Assembly (NCBI RefSeq): GCF_047663525.1
Contig: NC_092606.1
Location: forward strand, 627,501 to 691,500
Source: Anas platyrhynchos
Taxonomy: Eukaryota > Chordata > Aves > Anseriformes > Anatidae
Direction: 5' to 3'
DNA length: 64,000 bases
Shown: positions 59,201 to 64,000 of the stretch, one piece after another
Position numbering within the stretch: the stretch's first letter is position 1
Layout: each line of letters starts with the position of its first letter
Notes under the pieces: model-generated
What the model was told of the DNA's origin: nothing
Seen by the model: only the letters and a program-made list of their open reading frames with translations
The model's database searches: none
Position numbers and translations under genes: made by a program

Positions 59201-62200
59201 GGAACAGGTATTTAATCCTCTGCACCAGAAGCAGCTCAGGCCTGCTGGTGGGCTGTGTCTCTGGTCAGAGTGCTGCCAAACTGGGGGTGCTCAGGGTGAT
59301 TATTCATTGTTAAACAGGACAAGTACTGGCTTCTGTTGTCAATGATGTTCTAGCCCTTTTGATAGAGCTGTTCACACACTAATACGTTAATTACCCTGGC
59401 TGCCTGGGGGCAGGTGGGTAGGTGGACTGCGTGTCTCTGAAATGGGGCAAGCCCATCAGCTCTGACGCAGGAAGAAGCCTGGCCAGCAAGCTGGTCTGCA
59501 TGGTCAGCAGCCAGGGCTGAGCTCTGGTGCGGAGAGGAACGGGCTGTGTCAGAGCAGGGGAGTGTACAATGCTCAAACACCTTCAGAAATCTCAGACTTG
59601 AATTTCTGAGTATCTGTGGTTGGGGAGAGGGTTTGTTTTCTAGGTCATCTTAGGTGCTTTTGCTCAGATTTTGCACTTCTGCAACTATTCTTTCCACATA
59701 TCTTACGTTTGACTGTTTTTATAATGGATTCCTGCAGAACGTGCCATCGTTACTGCTTTTAGTAACAAAACTTTTTTCTTTAATAGCTAGGCTTGTCATT
59801 TTCTGAAATCCACATTCATTTATATTCTATTTTTCTTCCTGCTCCAGTGGATCCGAAAAGCAGAGAAGTGATTCGAAATGCTTGCAAGGCTGTAGGCTCC
59901 ATTAGTGACACATCATTTGACATTCGGTTTAACCCAGATATTTTCTCACCAGGTATGTGAACAGCTATGTATGTTTGTTCTGGTCTTTCTTCAGAGGATC
60001 GCTATGTGCAGCCTGCTACAGGCAACAGTATGTTCTAAAACCACAGGCTTTTGGCTAGTTGGCATAATGTAGGGTTGTCCGTGCAGCATAAAGATACAGA
60101 GAAGAATAAAATTAAATTGATTGTAATGCTCTAACTATGAGAGACAGGCAGTAAGCTGTCTCCCACTGCTGCACTTGGGGGAGTCTGCAGAGTGTTGCCA
60201 AGAATCTTGTGATTCTCCATCGTTCCAGCTGCTAGACCACATGAAAAGAGGCTGGGGGGAGGGCAGTAAATTTGATCCTAATGTAGTAGTTGACACAAAA
60301 AACAACAGTCGTAGTTGAATCAGTGATGTTGGATCCCCAGTGAAGGGCAGGGGCTGTTTTAGCAACATGTGGACAGCGGGTCACAGTGCCCTTTCAAACA
60401 CATCCATGGGTTGCAGGCATCGGATGCATTTTTCTGTGCCTGCAATCAGCGTGCTTTATTTGGAAGTACGGTAAAACTGTGTGTTTATGGGGTGAACGCA
60501 GAGGCTGTGTGCGTGTAAATTGCAGGGGAATGGTTATGTAGTTGGATTCATCTTGGAATACGTGTGTCAAAAGGAGCATGTGTTTTGAAATGCACAAACA
60601 TCTTCTGAGGCTGGTAAAGATCAGTGTTTTGGCACTGACTGCAGCTAATGCTTAAAACTTTGTTTTAATTTTGGAGTGCCAAAGCAAAAGCCTCTGAGCT
60701 TCTAGTACCCACAGTATACGCTGGCACATCTTCTGAGATGTGCTGCCCTGCTCTAGCCAGTTCTCTTTGCGCTGGAATTGTACGCAGCACTTGTTGGTAG
60801 GTGGAATGGACCAGATAAAGAGCAGGATTGGGGCATTAAGAGCTGCATTAGAAAAGAACAATTGGGCACAGAGCAGCACAGCCAGGAGCCCCGAGGAGCA
60901 GGTAGCGCTCTTCCTATCAAAACGTGTTGCAGAGTAGAGTTCTGAAGAAGCATTTCTGCTTCCAGCAGTGCAGAATGGCTTTAGCTTGTTGCCTGTTCTT
61001 ATTCTATGACTTCTGTCTGTGAGTTAGTTTTCCTTTGAGTTAATGCTCTGTGTTTTCCTCTTCTGCCCTCCTAGGTGTTCGTTTTCCTGAGTCCAGCAAA
61101 GAGGAGGTGCAGGATCAGAAGCAGCTACTGAAGGACGCTGCTGCATTCTTGCTGTCATGCCAGATCCCAGGCTTGGTAAGGAACTGAGGGCCAGCAGTAA
61201 TGTCCTCTTTGAAAGCTTACCTCCAGTCTGGCCACTCCGAGCAAGCACTGAGATGGTGGTACATCAACTTCACCTCCCGAGCAAATGCCGCACTCTCCTG
61301 CTGGCAGCCAAGTTACTGCAGTGGGGGTGAAGTACGGTGAACAGCACCAGTATCGCCAGTACAAACACGAGGGGTTTTCCATTTCCTGTCTTGCATCACA
61401 GCACAGTTTTCCCACTTCACTCCAACAAAGAACTTTTGGCATTAGTGACTAACGTTATTGCTGAGAGTTTGTGGCAGTAAAGACCACAAAAGTTATCCTC
61501 CCTAGCCCTGGGCATCATACACAGTGTAGCGTATTATCCGACCTCGATCATGACTCAATGGGTGACGAATGATTTGGAGTGAGCTGGGAAACTTCTTGCT
61601 CATATCTGTTTTAAAAACTCCTTCTCAAAGTCTGGAGCATTTTGAGTGCTAACCAGTGTGCCTGGCTAGATAAGAAGGGAACAGCTGGTGTTTCTTAAGA
61701 CGCTCTCTGAAGTGACTGCTGATATGTATATTACAGCTGGCACTGGAAGTAGGATTGGAATTGCTCATCTTCACTCCAAGAGGCCCTGGAGTTGTTGGTG
61801 TTACCTAGGAGGGGCTTTTCCTTGCTGGAAAACTTCTGAACTGTACCTCCCTGCAAAACCTCCCTGCAAATCCACTAGTGCTGCAGTCAGCATAAGCTTT
61901 TAAGGCCAGCTATTCAATCCTTAAATAGAAAGGGAGGGGGGAATGAATCAGAAAAAGGCCTGATGAGTGTTGTTTTACAAGGTTCTTGATACAATAGTTT
62001 ATAAATGCAAAATGCTTCACAGACATGTATGTGAGGGCAGGCCACAGGCCAGCTGCTGAAAGTAGGCAGTCCTAGCTCTGTGTATCAGAAAGTAACTGGT
62101 GTTACTGCATGACGTGAATTAAATGACTCTTATCAGCACTGCAACACAACTTAGCAAGTGCCATTTCCCCTTATCAGCCAAGTGTGTACCACTCCATGGA

Positions 62201-63646
62201 GCCTTTTAATTGGAAATGGTTTTAGTTAGCGCCTGTATGGCCCTTAAAGAAGGGCTAGCCTGTTAGTTCCACAAACCTCAGTTAAACAGCCCATGCCAAA
62301 GGGAAGGAGGTCCCCATTGCCTGAGACACAAGTCCTCTGCATCCGTGCTCTGCTCCACTTGTGTGTGGCCTTGGGCACGCTGCTGGACGCTGTGTGCTGA
62401 AGGCTGCCCCTGCCTCCACTGCTCTCTCTCGTGCTGCTTGAGGTGCTGGGAGGACGCTGCTGGTGTCTTGCTGGGCTGTCACCTCTGCTGAGTCTGCCCA
62501 GGGAGCTGGGTGGTGTCGGAGCTGTTTTACAAAGGCAGGTGATCTCTGCACCGCCGTTTCCCAGTGCTTATTGGGAGTGTACAGTGCTCATTCAGCCCTG
62601 AGATGTGAGAGTAAAGGCGCTAAAAGCAGCAAGGAGCTTGTGCAGACTGCTCTGGGCTGCCTGCTGCGAGCCTTCCCCTTGCTCGTGCTCTATGGCTGTC
62701 TCTTGTCATCTTTGGAAATTGCCTTCTCTGTTAGTGAACACATTTCCCCCCCCCCAGTCCAATCTTTTTTTTTTTTTTTTTAATGGAAATTTTCCCCTTC
62801 ATGTTTGTTTCTGTAACCAGAGCTTGCATATACCCTGCAGGTCAAAGACTGCGTGGACCACACGGTGCTCCCGATGGACGGGGCCACCCTAGCAGAGGCC
62901 ATGCACCAGAGGGGCATCAACATGCGCTACCTGGGCAAAGTGATCAACTTCATCATGAAGACCCCTGGCCGTGCTCAGCTGGATCACATCTTTGTAAGCA
63001 TCAGGCTTAACTTCGGGCTGTCATTTCCAACTGCCTTTGGCATAATTTGCCCTGTGTAAATGCCAGCTTGGCTAATAGTTTTCTCTGTGAAAAATAAACA
63101 GCTTCAGTAAGAGGAGGAGGAAGAAGTACTTGTAAGTGGTGGATGGGGAGTTTTACTCCCAGTTCCTTAGTTGCTTTCATAATGTTGGCGTGTTTGAGTG
63201 TCCTCCTGGGATAGAAAAATGCTTCACAGATTCATAAGTGTAGTAGCAGGCAGCACCCAGCTGGATTTTTAAGCCATGCATTTTTTTAAGCCTCTAATAC
63301 CTGGCAAGGCTTTGGGTCAAGGTGGAATGTGGTGTTGAGACATGGCTGCCTGGCAGCTCTGCAGCGTGCTGTGGCTGGTGGGCATCTCGCCCATGGGCGA
63401 GCAGAGGGCTCTTCTCCAGCCCTGGGAGCGTTGTTGAATGCAGAGCAGTTCTGTGCCCCAGTGTGAGAACTGAGCAGTGTGCCTTCTGCAGATCTTGGTA
63501 AACGCCCACTTCAAAGCAGAAGTGTGTTCTTCATTGTTACTGTTGACTGACTTGGTCTCTGTTTCTCGTATTCCTTGGGGTAGAAAATTGGCATCAGTGA
63601 ATTGATCACGCGATCGGCTAAACACATCTTCAAGACGTACCTCCAG
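50035..63646 (+). CDS. CLUH: CLUH, clustered mitochondria protein homolog (N-terminal 825 codons; continues past the right edge)
   Basis: CLUH is a cytosolic RNA-binding protein that binds mRNAs of nuclear-encoded mitochondrial proteins; loss makes mitochondria cluster around the nucleus and impairs metabolism. Fourteen coding exons (50035-50231 to 63584-63646) are in phase and read 825 residues from the ATG at 50058, against about 1,300 for the whole human protein. The order is a variable leader, the CLU_N beta-grasp-like domain beginning near [11 protein letters not shown], the CLU domain at about residues 330-572 (exons 8-10), a variable acidic linker (exon 11), and the start of the eIF3-p135-like middle region. 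TPR repeats lie off the right edge. The ATG matches the human start (MLLNGDCPESL aligns with [10 protein letters not shown]) but has a weak context, and the exon is open upstream, so a longer N-terminus from the CpG-island exon is possible. Exons are numbered here with 50035 as exon 2. Confidence 0.97.
50555..50586. repeat. (CCCCTT)n simple repeat
   Basis: Hexanucleotide pyrimidine repeat in the intron after CLUH exon 2, inside a longer C/T-rich tract. Confidence 0.85.
51374..51545 (+). CDS. CLUH: CLUH exon 3 (GC donor)
   Basis: Encodes [19 protein letters not shown] through LLKVVE, leaving G. The donor is AAG|gcaagt, a GC-type splice site; reading on would give a stop. Confidence 0.96.
51696..51839 (+). 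CDS. CLUH: CLUH exon 4
   Basis: Encodes [19 protein letters not shown] to FTEGDLG; acceptor tttatcag, donor gtaagg. Confidence 0.97.
52041..52168 (+). CDS. CLUH: CLUH exon 5
   Basis: Encodes [20 protein letters not shown] to NRDWK; acceptor ctactccag, donor gtagag. Confidence 0.97.
52782..52936 (+). CDS. CLUH: CLUH exon 6
   Basis: Encodes [20 protein letters not shown] to STRGFYLNQ; leaves CA before gtgagt. Confidence 0.97.
54150..54275 (+). CDS. CLUH: CLUH exon 7
   Basis: Encodes [20 protein letters not shown] to SALQKKR; donor gtagca is weak but the phase fits. Confidence 0.96.
55481..55628 (+). CDS. CLUH: CLUH exon 8
   Basis: Encodes [20 protein letters not shown] to EEHIPGQ, entering the CLU domain. 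Confidence 0.97.
56356..56448 (+). CDS. CLUH: CLUH exon 9
   Basis: Encodes [20 protein letters not shown] to RERAIFK, inside the CLU domain. Confidence 0.97.
56597..56915 (-). mobile_element. CR1 LINE 3'-end fragment, antisense, in a CLUH intron
   Basis: From 56597 the plus strand reads tcatagaatcctctaggttgg then aaaagacctccagg, the reverse complement of the avian CR1 3' tail (ggtcttttccaacct followed by the attctatga end). The homology runs through the 'phrases' typical of CR1 (tcaagtccaaccatcaac, gagcccgttccagtgctc). A later piece near 56898 (aacctaaacctcctctg) also matches, so the copy extends to about 56915 with a diverged middle. It is a 5'-truncated, inactive copy on the minus strand. 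Confidence 0.85.
57145..57839 (+). CDS. CLUH: CLUH exon 10 (largest, most of the CLU domain)
   Basis: A 695-nt exon from [20 protein letters not shown] to [10 protein letters not shown], almost identical to the human protein. The core of the CLU domain is here. Confidence 0.98.
58990..59207 (+). CDS. CLUH: CLUH exon 11
   Basis: Encodes [15 protein letters not shown], then an acidic variable linker that differs from the human one, then [14 protein letters not shown]. Confidence 0.96.
59848..59952 (+). CDS. CLUH: CLUH exon 12
   Basis: Encodes [20 protein letters not shown] to FNPDIFSP; donor gtatgt. Confidence 0.97.
61075..61175 (+). CDS. CLUH: CLUH exon 13
   Basis: Encodes [20 protein letters not shown] to CQIPGL; phase 0 end at gtaagg. 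Confidence 0.97.
62841..62993 (+). CDS. CLUH: CLUH exon 14
   Basis: Encodes [20 protein letters not shown] to AQLDHIF; donor gtaagc. Confidence 0.97.
63584..63646 (+). CDS. CLUH: CLUH exon 15 (last in window)
   Basis: Encodes [20 protein letters not shown] and Q, then gtatga. The following GVELSG exon is not within the remaining 354 bases. Confidence 0.96.
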
Positions 63647-64000
63647 GTATGACCTGCAGTCTAACCTCTTGCCTTGTGTGTTCTCTCTAATGATCTTTTT
63701 TACAAAGGGAGAGCTGTTTGAGTTTCTTCTCTCATTAGAGAGTTCATGGGTGTCTCCTAGCAACAGGAAGTACAACCTTATTAGAGCCAAAATAGGCATA
63801 GGCCTGTGTGCGAGGGAAAACAAGTTCCCACTTGAAGGTAGTTTTCCCAGAGAATAATCATTCGTGCTTTTCTTCCCCAGATTCTCACTCATTATGTTGA
63901 AGGCTTTTAAATGTGAAATCACAGCTTGTCTTCCTAGTAATGCCTTTTCTGTTGCTTTTGCCATTCTAAGAAGCTTTTCTTAATTAAATGTGCAGTAATG

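Larger units (their letters stand above)
50232..64000. other. CLUH introns (non-coding content)
   Basis: Introns of about 150-1,670 bp between the exons listed. Long ones are 50232-51373, 52937-54149, 54276-55480, 57840-58989, 59953-61074, 61176-62840 and 62994-63583. They hold a CCCCTT repeat (50555-50586), T runs near 53030 and 62765-62782, and a CR1 fragment (56597-56915). No nested gene or RNA gene was recognised. Confidence 0.7.

Overview
The window looks like a compact, GC-rich bird chromosome segment. The evidence is a CR1 retroposon tail inside one gene, short introns, GC-rich CpG-island promoters, and exon sequences close to vertebrate proteins that lie together on human 17p13.3 (RAP1GAP2, CCDC92B, CLUH). 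I cannot tell the bird species.

Left part (1 to about 19 kb, minus strand): the 5' end of RAP1GAP2, a Rap1 GTPase-activating protein whose catalytic part lies beyond the left edge. I see the known first coding exon (5584-5627, starting MFHRKRSVSFGG), the following exon (1724-1759), and a second upstream start made of two exons (18857-18906 and 16584-16700). All three joins keep the same codon phase, so the upstream pair would give RAP1GAP2 an alternative N-terminus.

Middle (22.5-38 kb, plus strand): CCDC92B, complete, in four coding exons (298 residues) with a long 3' UTR carrying two tandem Pumilio-type sites. Its CpG-island promoter is head to head with the upstream RAP1GAP2 promoter, about 3.5 kb away.

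Right part (40.8-64 kb, plus strand): a large CpG island, then CLUH, of which 14 coding exons (50058-63646, 825 codons) are present. The C-terminal TPR part lies beyond the right edge. Intron 3 of this numbering uses a GC-AG splice pair. Between the CpG island and the first recognisable CLUH exon (41-50 kb) there is a chain of coding-like exons that I cannot assign to any family. It ends in a convincing stop-containing exon only 81 bp before the CLUH exon. It is either an unrecognised gene or an alternative 5' module of the CLUH locus, and is the most interesting unexplained part of the window.

The remaining sequence is introns, intergenic DNA, simple repeats and some AT-rich blocks that could be regulatory. 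I saw no CRISPR, tRNA, rRNA or intact mobile element.
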